From assembly GCA_023078555.1 (NCBI GenBank), contig CM041201.1, positions 687,213-751,212 of the forward strand: DNA of 64,000 bases, written 5' to 3'. This document shows positions 45,500-56,600 of the stretch, in pieces. The DNA comes from Ulva prolifera (Eukaryota > Chlorophyta > Ulvophyceae > Ulvales > Ulvaceae). Each line of letters opens with the position of its first letter. Positions within the stretch are counted from its first letter, which is position 1. Below the pieces are notes generated by a model, which was not told the DNA's origin, did no database searches, and was given only the letters and a program-made list of their open reading frames with translations. A program made the translations under genes and the position numbers.

Positions 45500-48400
45500 T
45501 CACATCACGCCCAGCTCCGGCGGCGCGTCGTTCGGGCACACCGTCCCGACCCCGCCGCGCGTCGACGGCGGCACCCTCGCGAACTCAAAGTACACGCCGC
45601 TCGGCAGCACGCGGCCGAGGGCCGGGAACTGCACGTGGGACGGCACCACGAGGCCGCTCTCCGCGGCAATCGCGGCGAGGAGCTCGACGCGGCCGGCTGG
45701 CGCTGCGGCCTGGTCGGTGTCAAACGAGAGCTGTATGTAGGGGTGCGTGAAGCCGAGCTGCTCGTCGACGACGGAGTCGCCGAGGAAGAAGACGGGGGGC
45801 CCGGCGCCGCCGCCGATGCGGAAGACGGTGTGGCCAGGGGTGTGCCAGGGGGCATCAAAGGCGGCTGTGATATTGGGCAGGACCTCGTCGCCGATCTCAA
45901 ACAGCTCGATGATTGACTCCAGCTGCACACACGGACGTTTATATGTGCAGTGATGCTTCACGTGTGCTGATGTCCGCGGCACTTGGCGCGCGGGGGGGGG
46001 GGGGGGGGGGGGCGCGTAGGTGCTAAGCGGACGTGCCGCGGTAGGCGAAACTGTGGCAGCATACTGCAAACTCACTTGACAGGTCGGGAACAGACATCAA
46101 CGTAGCTACAGCAGGGAGAGGCTCAGAAGGACGCAAGCCTGCCCAAACATACTCAGCCCTTTCAAACATGCGCCGCTGCTGGGTGTGGCCGAGCGCTGCA
46201 GCCCAAGGTGGCTTGCATGCATGAATCCGTGCATGGCTACATGGATGCTCCCAGCAGAGCCGCACGCTGCATCACGTCGCTGACAGGCTTGCCGTGCTGC
46301 AAATCAGATCCCACCGACGGGAACGCATCCAGGCATCCGCACCTGCTCCAGCACCGGCGCGATTGACGCCTCCTGACCCGCAATCCGCTCCGGCCCCAGG
46401 TCCGAGTCGCTGAACGGCGGCCCGGCACCCATCCAGTAGTCAAACTCCGCCCGCGCCATGTGTACCGACGCGCCGGGGAACGCGAGCGTCGCGTTGCCGT
46501 CGAGCAGCAGCCCCGCGATGTGGTCGCTGTGCGCGTGCGAGAGCAGCACACGCGTGATCGTCTCACGCCCGATGCCCTGGGCCTCGAGCGTGCCGACGAG
46601 CTGCCCCGGCGCGCCGAATGCGCTCATCGGGCCGTTGCCGGTGTCAAACAGGATGCGCTCGTCGGCGGTCTCGAGGAACAGGATGTTGTTTCCGGAGGAG
46701 AGGACGGTGGGGCCGCGGCCGCGGGAGGAGAGGATGCGGCTGATCAGCGGCAGCTGCTCCTGCAGGGGTGGTGCAGCCGGTGGTCAGCAGACGCTCGCGG
46801 CTGGCATACATGTGCGGGCATGTGCAGGCATACCTTGTTGAACCCCGGCCACCTGTCACACAGCAGTGCTGCATGATGGCACGAACAGCGTCCCCGGGGT
46901 ATGCATGTGCGGGCGCACCCCGGCCATCTGTCAAACAGAAGTGCTGGACAGGTATCCATCACAGGTGGATGATGGCACGACCCGCATTCCCACAGACCGG
47001 CGGATCAAGGCATAACGGTCTAGCGGCCACCGCGGCAAGAGGCTGCAGCAAGAACCGCAGACTCGTTCCCGATCACGACGCAGCGTGTTCACGCATCGCC
47101 GGCCCAGCAAATCACCCACTGTGCATGTATGTGGGTCAGAGTCAGAGACGCAGACAGCACCGCAGGAATCACGCAGCATCGAAGGGCAGCCAAGCCACAC
47201 CACATCCTCCTCTCAGCGTGGACCCACAGCCAGTCACCATAGCCACACGAAACCGCCCGTTCCGTTCGTCAACCAGCATGCAAACGTGGGTGCTCAGCCG
47301 GCGCCTCCGGACGGCTGCTCCTGAAGACCCAGACGCACGACCACGCCATGACGCTCTGCCACGCGCTCGCTCGTCAAATGCGCAACGCGGCCCCAGTGGT
47401 GGCACGCCCGTGAGCTACGCAGTTCTGACGGGACCGGCAGACCCCGCCCGACATCCTCTCCAAGCTTACTGGCCATGTAGCCTGCGTGGCGAGCCATCGC
47501 TCTCGCTCTCTCTCTCTCTCTCTCAACACGCTAGGCGCTACCTCCTGTTGCCCTCAGCCATCTCGCCGCTCGTCTCAGCCCGGCTCTGCTAGGCGCGCGG
47601 TGTGCCTGATGGCTGCAAGGTCATTGTGCCACAGCCCGTACAGCCCTACCGCGGTGTAGGCCTTGAGTGCAACGTGTCCGACGTCTGCTGCATCACAGAT
47701 GTGCGTAGCTGTCGCGGTCTAGGCGCTGCGGCCCCTACGGTCGGGGGCCTTGGCTGGGCGGTCTCGCGTCGGGCCGCCTCGGGTGCGGACGTGGCGGGTG
47801 TTTCTGAGGGTGTGCGTGTGTGGGTGTATATGTGCGTTTGCGTGGGTGTGCTGGGTTCTGCTAGGGCGTGGTGCAGGTTGCTTTACACCTAGCGGTGGTG
47901 TTGGGCAATTGCTCATTCTGCAAGGGGTTCTGCCTGTGGCTCGGGTGTACTGTAAGGTGAAGTAATGCTGTGTGGTATTCCCATGCCTGGGCTGTTCGCT
48001 GCACACTGTTTCGGTGGTGTTGCTTGCCTTGTCCTTTGACCTTGTGACAGCACCCACAAGCAAACAGCGTTGCGCCATGTGCCCGACAGGCAGATAGCCC
48101 CTATGCACAAGCATGCTGAGTCGGTCCCATGCACAAGCATCCGGTCCCATGCACAAGCATGCTGAGTCGGTCCGGTCCCATGCACAAGCATGCTGATTCG
48201 GTCCCATGCACAAGCATGCTGATTCGGTCCCATGCACAAGCATCCGGATGAACAGAGCCGCTCACACATGCAGAACCGCACGCATGTATGCATGTGTTCG
48301 CACGTACACAAGGGACGCCGGGTGTACCGTGTTTTGGAAGGATGCAGCTGCATTCCGTATCCAACGCATGTCAGCTCATGCGTGCAAGGAAGCAGTACAC

Positions 48401-49017
48401 AACAGAGCCAGGCACGCGGCCACAGCAGCACGATTCACAAGAGAGAGTCATTGTGAAATTGGCAGAGGAGCTGTGTTGATTGCGGCAACAGACACACCCT
48501 CTGCATGGCAGGACATGCACACCAAAGCTACTTCGCCTCAGGACGCACTCATGCTGTCAACGTCCCTACTGGCAAGCCCGGCCTCTGTGCGTTGTAAGCA
48601 CATACAGTCTCATGTACTGAGGTCCTCAGGAACGGAGGCCAGCATGAGCATGGGCAACCTGCGAGTCCCACGATGGTCTCACAATTGCATCATCTCCAAA
48701 ACTGCTAGCACCGATACGGCTACTGGACGGCGTTGCATAGGCAACTCTAAACAGAGCTCAGAAACTGCAGAGCACCGGCAGGGTGCATGAATGCATTCAG
48801 GCACACATGCTTGGGCTGGCAGTGGGCGAGGCCGAGGGCGCACCTCGTTTGCAGAGAACAGTGCAATCGGGCCGCCCAGCGCGCCATCCGAGATGGTAGC
48901 CGCAGTGATGAAGCCCTCCAGCTCGAAGTATTCAATTCCAGCATTGCAAGCTTGGCCGACAGCTTGACCGGCCAGCACCAACAGAGTAGAGCACGCAAGA
49001 GCTAGGAGGGGACGCAT
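45500..49017 (-). CDS. Secreted metallo-beta-lactamase-fold hydrolase
   Basis: Three exons, all phase 0: 49017-48844, 46759-46343 and 45922-45500, 337 residues. The ATG at 49017 opens a clear signal peptide (MRPLLALACSTLLVLAGQAVG). Metal ligands are visible: HAHSDH at about 133-138 (HxHxDH), His in TPGHT (about 228), Asp in FLGDSV (about 246) and His in PSHVQFP (about 293), so the di-metal site looks complete. The FDTG, FGAPGQLVGTLEA and HTPGHTVF context is close to bacterial secreted MBL-fold hydrolases of the lactonase-like group, and no intracellular eukaryotic MBL family fits better. Substrate unknown; it is exported or enters the secretory pathway. Intron 1 is 2,084 bp and carries several repeats; intron 2 holds a C21 run. 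TGTAA lies about 105 nt past the stop. Bacterial ancestry is inference. Confidence 0.85.
45992..46012 (+). repeat. Homopolymer G21
   Basis: Twenty-one G on plus, so a C21 tract in sense within intron 2 of the metallo-beta-lactamase gene. Confidence 0.95.
46800..46985. repeat. Imperfect tandem duplication, about 90 bp unit
   Basis: Two neighbouring copies share catgtgcgggc, ccccggccacctgtca/ccccggccatctgtca, agtgctg and gatggcacga in the same order. They lie in intron 1 of the metallo-beta-lactamase gene. Confidence 0.7.
47502..47524 (+). repeat. (TC)n microsatellite
   Basis: A run of ct dinucleotides in intron 1 of the metallo-beta-lactamase gene. Confidence 0.9.
48105..48245. repeat. Tandem repeat, about 26-bp unit with cccatgcacaagcatgc
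   Basis: About five units of cccatgcacaagcatgctga followed by ttcggt or gtcggt, two of them shortened to end in catccgg. It lies in intron 1 of the metallo-beta-lactamase gene. Each unit contains the palindrome gcatgc. Confidence 0.9.
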
Positions 49018-51539
49018 GGTGACCTGCACACAGGAATGCACGATTGCAGCTGAGCAGATGCATCACACAGACTTGAAGTTATCTTCCCACGTGCTTTTGT
49101 GCGGGACAGTCTTGGGGTGGCTGGACGTGGGCCAGCTCGGGGCGGCAGATCATGCACATGGACCAGTCAAAGGCATGATGTGCACATCAGTCGCGGTGTC
49201 CTCGAGTAATTGGGCGCGATCAGACAGCATTTTTCACAATTCTGACAGCCAATGTATAATCATGGGCAGTCTTGCAATCATAATGTTCAAGCATGGGTCG
49301 GATGAATTGATCTGACGCCATTCACGCATCGACAGCTGGCCCGGTCAAAAGCCGCACAACGATTGTGGTAACTAAAAGGTTGTTCCTGGCGAGGGTTGAT
49401 AGAATCTCAGAACTCCATATAGCCCAAAATGATTTAAAGCAGGGCATGGACGGGCTCAACCGTGCAAGTTGCACGGTGCCAGACGAATACTGCAGATGCA
49501 AATGCCGCATCACAAACGCCGAACTCCGCGCATGCAAATGCTGCCTCAGGACCAACGCTGGTCACGCATACCTTGGATTGCTTCATCGCTAATTGCAGCT
49601 GCTCTGTGCTACACGCGTTAAACCTTGTTAGGCACAGGGACGTTCTATTAACACCTCCAGATGGACTCGCCTGCAAAGGGGGACGTGAACAACACTGTGC
49701 TTAACGCAGGGCTTTCAGAGTCGTGGAGCAGCACAATCATAGCATACTGATGGTTCCAGCGGCATGCCGCGGGATGCCAGCTTGTGGCCAGGCTTGTTGC
49801 GCGCAATCGCGGGCTCTCGTGGCCCATCCAAACGCACGTGAGGCCTCGCGAGAGTAAGGCCTTACGCGACAGTCCCTGCGCACAAGGTCGTATCGGCAAG
49901 TCGAAACGGATTATGCCCACCATGCTGACATCCACTGTGAGACCTTGCCTTACTGCTGGTTGTATGTACAGCCTGCGCAGAGTGACGTGCCCAGCATGGC
50001 TGGAGCGCATGTGTGTGTCTAGGACCAACACGAAGAGACAGGTAGCACCTCAGAGAAAGAGTGCAGCACCAGAACTAAGACCAAGCCATAGCCACCACCA
50101 GCCATGCAACATGAGCACCGGTCGGTGACCCGCGCCATTGAAGCAAACACCTGTGCCCTCACAGCCCCACACATGCGCTCACACCCACATGCATACCCTC
50201 GTGACCACCAACTACAGCCGCGCACAGAGCTCGACACGATTCCACCCGGCCGGGCCACACAGATGCAAGAGGCTGCAGTCCCCTGACGCCCACCCGTCCC
50301 AAGACACATCGGCAATCCAGCGGAAACGATGTCGCACAGGCCTACCCATCATCCAGCCCACCGTAGCCTGCACGCGGGGTGGGGGTGTTTGTGTGCATCG
50401 ATGTGAGGGAGGGGGGGGGGGGGGGGGGGGTGTTCTCAGGCTGCGGCCCCGGGGTCTGTGCGAAATTGTGCGGCGTGGAACTAATACGGCGGCGCCTGGA
50501 GTGTGCTGTGTTCCTGGTCTCATGGTGTGTGCGAGGTTCCTGCGGGGCTATCTCCCTCTGCACCTGTGCCGTTTCAAAATGCATGCACGCACGCAACCCC
50601 CTGAGATTCGAGGTGCTGCCCGCCTCGTTGCCGTTGTCCTTCTGGTGGAGCATGGGCTCGAGGCTAATCAGCAATTGATGTATTAAAGAAGTTCGGAGAT
50701 TTTAGATAGCTGATAGAATGCTGTAGGTCACACTGTAGCTCGTGTTGTTCGGTGCGTTGTCTGGTCATCTGCCCAAAATGCAACGACCGATGCGCCGGTG
50801 AGCTTCCACTCAATGTATTCTTCATGAAGAATACAGTGCACTCACGACTTGAGATCACAACGAAGGGGGTTTTGGTCATGTCACGCGAGCTAGCCGGCTC
50901 GAACGTACAGCCTGTCTACCCGGATGCAATGAAAAATTGAAGTGTATGTTGACATTCTTGAGGCAAGAGTTGACGGATTGACAAGCGGTAAGCCATCAGA
51001 AGCCGTCTATAGCCACAGAAGCACCGATTCAATGAGCATGTCGGCCGCACCGGCAACGCTAGCTGGTGGAAGGAGCTGGAGTGTCGAGATGCCATGCTAG
51101 CGTGGGTGGCGAGGGCACATCTGCGTTGCGCTGGTCATCAACACATCGCAAGCTTGCCTACGCTCAGTACATCAGTGGCTCAGCGGGGCCCCACCACCCA
51201 GCTACCCAACAACACTCCAGAGTGTTGGGGAGTACTGGCACATGCAACTTGCATAGAGTTGACTCAACTACTTGCACATGTCAGTTGACCTTGCTGTGTG
51301 CTGCAAGGACAAAGCGAGCGTCAGTTGACCTTGATGTGTAAAGTCTGAGGCTCAGGTTACAGCGGATGAGCACTTGCTGTCATCTCACATGAGTGTGAAG
51401 TCCTCATGGAGTGTTTCTCGTGGCCATGCAGCTGTGGCAGTGGCAGTGGCGTTGATGAGCACGTTTTTGCAAGGCAACCTCAGTGGACAACAGTCAACGT
51501 CGGAGCGTCTGTTGGCATTCCTGTGTAAAATGCATGATA
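49018..51539. other. Intergenic region with G20 tract
   Basis: About 2.5 kb upstream of the metallo-beta-lactamase gene. No convincing coding region is seen. It includes a G20 run (50411-50430). The inverted pair gtattcttcatgaagaatac (50816-50835) is a perfect 20-bp palindrome. Confidence 0.5.
50411..50430 (+). repeat. Homopolymer G20
   Basis: Twenty G on plus, preceded by gtgagggag. It lies outside any gene I can support. Confidence 0.95.
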
Positions 51540-51544
51540 CACCA

Positions 51545-51945
51545 TATGCATGTAGTTACAAAGGACAGAGGCCGGGCAGCGAGCCGTTGCCAGGAATACA
51601 CACGCAAATCCACTCACGCAGTCATGGCGCCACTGTGCTCGTACCCGGCCTAGTGCGCACTAGGCCGGGTACGATTGCTCGAGCACGTACCACAGCTCGG
51701 CCATATGTAGTTACAAAGGACAGAGGCCGGGCAGCGAGCCGTTGCCAGGAATACACACGCAAATCCACTCACGCAATCATGGCACTAGGCCGGGCACGAG
51801 CACGTACCACAGCTCGGCCATATGTATGTAGTTACAAAGGACAGAGGCCGGGCAGCGAGCCGTTGACAGGAATACACACGCAAATCCACTCACGCAGTCA
51901 TGGCACTAGGCCGGGCACGAGCACGTACCACAGCTCGGCCGGTGA
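51545..51945 (+). repeat. Tandem repeat, three copies of about 120-155 bp
   Basis: Three direct copies begin near 51550, 51704 and 51828, each with gtagttacaaaggacagagg and ending cgtaccacagctcggcc. The first copy is longer by an insertion that forms a perfect palindrome (51639-51674). The block directly follows the retrotransposon fragment on minus, and the open frame of that fragment ends inside the third copy, so it may be the element's 3' UTR. Confidence 0.9.
51639..51674. repeat. Perfect 36-bp palindrome
   Basis: The 18-bp half tcgtacccggcctagtgc is followed immediately by its exact reverse complement, with no loop. It arises where the repeat words gtacccggcctagtgc and gcactaggccgggtac meet head to head. 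Confidence 0.97.
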
Positions 51946-52837
51946 TGCCAGCCAAAGATTGAAGCCCCGCACGGAGCACAAGAGCATTCCCCTTGCACAA
52001 CGCCACACTCAACCGGCGCAGAGCATTCGTCACAAACAAAGCACGGTTCACCTTACCACACCGAGACGCAACCTCCGCCAGCCGATTCAAGTGATTCATG
52101 GCAGGCCGCCCCAAGCGACCATGCGTCTCATGCGACAACGGCACGAAACTATACGCATCAGGGTCGTACAAACGATAAGCAGTGCGTTTCTGCACGTCCC
52201 GCGTCTCCGCAGCACCCCCGTCCTCGCGGGCCGCACGGCCGCAATAGGAACCAGCACAGGGGTTCACAACCGACACATCTCCTATGCACAAAGGGTCGCC
52301 CGGCGGCATAAACATGATGTCCCCCAGTTTCTCCTGGGCCACTGCCCTGAACACCTCATCCAGCGCCGTTGCCTGCGCGGCAGCGGCCTGCTCCCCAGGC
52401 CCCGCTGGATCCTGACCACCCGGCGCCGCCGCCGCCGCCAGGGCCGCAGCCTGCGCTGCGTCTGGCGCGTGGCGCCCCATCTGGGCGCTGTGTCCAGCAT
52501 CGGCGTCGGCGGCCGGAGCAGGCGTAGGTGCCGGCGCCTCGTCCGCGCGCGCGGTCGGCGGCGGCGGCGGGGCTGCAGGCATCGGCGCCGCGGGCAAGGC
52601 TGCCCCACGCGAATGGCCCGCGACCTGGGAGGCGGGCTGGGGCGGAGCAGGGGGGGGCGGGCCCAACGGGCCAGCATGGATCTGCCTCGATGCGGCCGCG
52701 AGCCGCGCGCGGACGAACGGCGCTGTGCGCGGGATGCGCGTGGATGCCACACACGCGTGGGACGCGATCTCGCGCCATTGTTTTTCAACGATATTGTGGC
52801 GCGAAGTCCAGGTCCCCGCATTGTGTGTGCAATTCAT
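51890..52837 (-). mobile_element. 5'-truncated retrotransposon ORF2 C-terminus (non-LTR type)
   Basis: A 315-residue minus-strand frame from an ATG at 52837. The N-terminal part has HNIVEKQWREIASHACV, then a long Pro/Ala-rich linker. The C-terminal part reads GDVSVVNPCAGSYCGRAA, YSFVPLSHETHGRLGRPAMN and ALRRLSVALCKGNALV. This arrangement, an Asp-containing strand and a Lys-rich stretch followed by FVPLSxETxGRLG, is typical of the region after the reverse transcriptase in algal and other eukaryotic retroelement polyproteins, probably a PD-(D/E)XK-type nuclease domain. No reverse transcriptase motif is found upstream (to 53.6 kb), so this is a 5'-truncated copy, as expected for target-primed insertion. 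The tandem block at 51545-51945 forms its 3' flank. Confidence 0.6.
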
Positions 52838-53686
52838 CGCGTGATCGAGATCATGCGGATGTATATGTATGTATGTATGTATATATGTGAACTACCGTTC
52901 TTGGGACCGGCGTGGAGGTGCACTGAGCCCCACCTGGCATCCAGGAGCCACACATATGCATGGCATCACTGTGCTCCTGCCACTCTTACATGACGCCACT
53001 GTGACATACGCCCACAGACTGCTGCATCTGGGGGTGGCATAGCTCTCTGGCTTTGGAATCGGCCTACTATGCTGCACTGGACTTAGCTCTGAGTATCCGA
53101 AGTGTCCTGGCAGATCAGATCGTCAATGGTATACCTATAGTCGAACTGTAGGTGACTCGGATCCGGAGAAGTTGAGAGATATCACATTCGTGCATGTCTC
53201 TGAGAAGCAATACAGAATACGCGTGCTAGATGGCAGCCGACATGCGTGTGGACAGAACCACTCTCAGACGAGCGTGTAGATCATCACAGGCAGGCAGGTC
53301 TGGCAAAGCGTCTTGCACAGGTTGAATTCGAAGATGCAGCGACATACCGCGACAAGGATGTGTGCTGAACGCCCACCGCAATGTCCGCCATGCATGAGCC
53401 TTGTTACAGCTGTAAACTTACGCACTGTCCACAGCCAACAGCGTCCGAGGTGTTCAGATTGTCTCTGCCATGAGTGGCAGTAGAGCTGACTGTGGTGTTG
53501 AATCCTGATGGCGGGCTGGTGACCCATCTCTGTCAGAGCGGTGCCAGTGCTGCGTGCTGCCCGGCAATCCGCCGAGTCTGAACAGCGCTGTCCAGGATGC
53601 TCTTCGATTGATCTAGGCACAGAGTCAAATTAGTACAGTATACCATGCGTTCGTGAATTTGTCGCCTCGCCGTGACGGCTTGCAAG
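52838..53686. promoter_or_regulatory. Upstream region of SHPRH with (TATG)n microsatellite
   Basis: A tatg/tata microsatellite (about 52858-52888) is followed by about 800 bp without a recognisable gene. The SHPRH promoter and 5' UTR should lie in its right part. Confidence 0.4.
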
Positions 53687-56600
53687 ATGAAGAAACAGCG
53701 TCTCGATGCCGCAAAGAAGCCTTCCTCGAAGCGAGCTGCGTTGCACACGATCACCAATGACAACTTGAAGAAACGGAAAAAGTCACGGAAGGAAGATGTG
53801 GGCAAGGATGCGGCCCAACCCGCCAAAGATCCTGTCTTTGCGGGAGGATTCCTGTGTGAGATGATCGTGCCCTGTCAGCCAGAAGTGGCTGGCAATGGAG
53901 AAGAAATAAATTTTGCGTCTATTAAAGCTGTCAAACACGGCGAGGGCCAGGGGGTCCCGTCAAATGTAACAATACGTGGCAAGGATGCTTCACATACCAA
54001 GAGAGAGGCCCGCGTGCGCTACTTCCTCCGATCATCTATGTTTTTGCTCTGCTGGACATGCTCCAAGGGTGCATCTTCCTGGCCCGCTTCCGGAATTCGC
54101 TGTACGTTGTCTAGAGGTTGCCTGGCGCACACGCGTGCCTTCATGTTCAGCTGTGCAGCTACGCGATCACTAAGCTAGTGCATATTTTCAGGTAGATTGT
54201 AGGGCATGGTACCACTCCACTGGCCTGTGCTTCGCGGACCTGACTCTGCTGCTGTCAGAGCACCTCCTCAGCTTGGTCGCGGTGCCAGCGAGCCTTGGCA
54301 AGTCATCGCGGGACAAGCTTCGTCGCATCGACTTGACAGAGACTGGCTCTGGCATTGTCATGTGCGTATACATAACACCCACGGCGTTTTCGCAGAATTC
54401 TGTCGAGACGCATACCGCATTGTCCAATGTGTTGCGGCTTTTGCTCCGTATCCCCCAACTAGCCAAGAATAAAGAGAATAAGGAACATGGTCTCTTCGCT
54501 GGCTCCCAATTCAATGCTTCTCCGCTGTATCATTCCATCAAGCCACGAGGGGACGAGCCAATGCTCAAAGGCGACGTGAAGGGGCTGGCTTGCACCCTCC
54601 GGCCGTTTCAAGTGCGTCAATCGCCAATCACAACGATTCATGTGATCAGTGCCACACGTAAGGCTGCATGCAGCACGTGACTGGGACCCTTGTGCAGAGA
54701 CGCAGCGTCCAGTGGATGCTGCAGAGAGAGAAGTGTGAAACGCTGGCATCCAGCAGCAGGCCTGTTCCACCACAGCGGAACACCTTGTTTCGTGCGATCC
54801 CTGTGGTCGATCCTGACACTGGCGCAATTGCCAAAGTCTTCATGAATCCATGGACTGGCCAAGTCCAGATAACACCTCCGCCACCTCTGCCCCAGATCAC
54901 TGGCGGTACGTCCCTCAGCCACTCCCCATTTGGCCATGCCTTCTTGTGCATCCCTACCTCGCTGACCCGAGCTCATGCTGTCGCAAGTCAAACATTGATT
55001 CAAACGGTGTTGTACAGGCTGCTTATGTGAGGAGATGGGACTGGGGAAGGTGTGAGCCTATTCCGTCACCGATACGTCAGCTCTGCTTGAGCTTACACCA
55101 GAGCTTGCTCAAGCACGTTCACTAACTTTTGTTCCGACAACCTCACTGCAACGACGGACACGTGGTTCATCACGGATGACCTGTTGATCCTCCACGTACT
55201 GTACCATGCTGCCTGTGGGAGCGCAGAACACACAACCACAACAACACTCTACCCACCCCGTTCCTCGCACCATGACACACACAGCCCTCACCTGCCTACC
55301 CCAGTGACACTCAGCACACGGCCAAGCAGGATGTAGGCTTCACACGACCTGCACAGGCCTCCCATGCATGCATCACCCACCTCCACGGCTGCATGCGATC
55401 GCCCCGTGGCACAAACTACTCACTTCACTTTCACAACTCAGCTCTGCCATTATCTTCTCTACCACAACGAATCCACGCCCCATGCAGACCGTCGAGGTGA
55501 TCGCCTGCGTGCTGCGCAACCCGTGCCCGCAGGCTTCCGCCGTGCGCTCCCTGGAGGCCCGCATCAAGTCCATCCCGAAGCAGCCCCGCATCGCCTGCTC
55601 CCCCTGCGGCACGCACGTCGACAACCCCCGCGACCGCATCGCGGAGGAGTACGACGGCACCTGGGTGCAATGCGACGGCTGCAAGGCGTGGATGCATGCC
55701 GAGTGCATCAAGTACCAGGGCAACCCGGACCGCCTCCTCTGCGGCGGCTGCCTGCGTGAGCTCGCATTACAGGTACGCAGCGAAGCCGTCGACTGCGTTA
55801 CACCTCTCCCATCTGTGTGAGCTAGCGCTACACGAACGCGGCGCTGCCGCCGACTGCAGCGCGTGTCTCCCACCTGCGGCTGCTCCCCGGACGGAGCAGC
55901 GGTTGCACGTGTATTCGATATTCATATGCCTAGTATTATCAGCTGCACGTGTATTGTATTTCTGAATATCTGCATCGTTACCAGCGCCGGCAATGTGCCC
56001 GATATTGGCGATGTGTTGCAGCGCCTGTCCCGGCGGTGTGCATGCCCGTGCATCCTTGAGCCTTGCACAGCTTCTCGCATAGCTGCTGGAGCATCGGCCT
56101 GTTGCGGCGGCGTCTTTTGCAAAATAATCTGGCCTGACGGTCAGCCGGTTGCGGTGCGGAGTGTGCGGTCAGCGCAGCCGTGGTTCGCCCGATGTGCGGT
56201 GGGTTCGCTGAGCAGCGTGGGGGGTGCAGGAGGTGGAAGGCACGTCCAAGGCGACACTCATCGTGTGCCCTGACGCAATCCTCCCGCAGTGGAGCAGCGA
56301 GATCCAGCGACACTCGCTGCCGGGAGTTCTCAAGGTCGTGGTGTACGGCGGCCAGAGCGCCTCGTTGCTCTCCTCCCTCCGTGGTGCGCCCCAGGCACCC
56401 CCAGTGGCCCCCGATCACTGTTGATAGCGGCCATGTTTTGTAGCCGGTGCTCTGCCATACAATGGCCTGACGTCTTTTAGGTTAGTTCTCTCACCTGGGC
56501 CCCCCCACCCATGCAGCGAGCCCTGCCAAGCGGCCGTGTATGTCTGGACAACCGAGCCGGCCGTCGAGGTGCACCTCAGGCGGCGCAGCCGATGTTGCGT

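Noticed and set aside
49322-50686. Frames in the region between the metallo-beta-lactamase and the retroelement fragment
   Set aside because: None has a recognisable motif, several cross the G20 run, and opposing frames are equally long.
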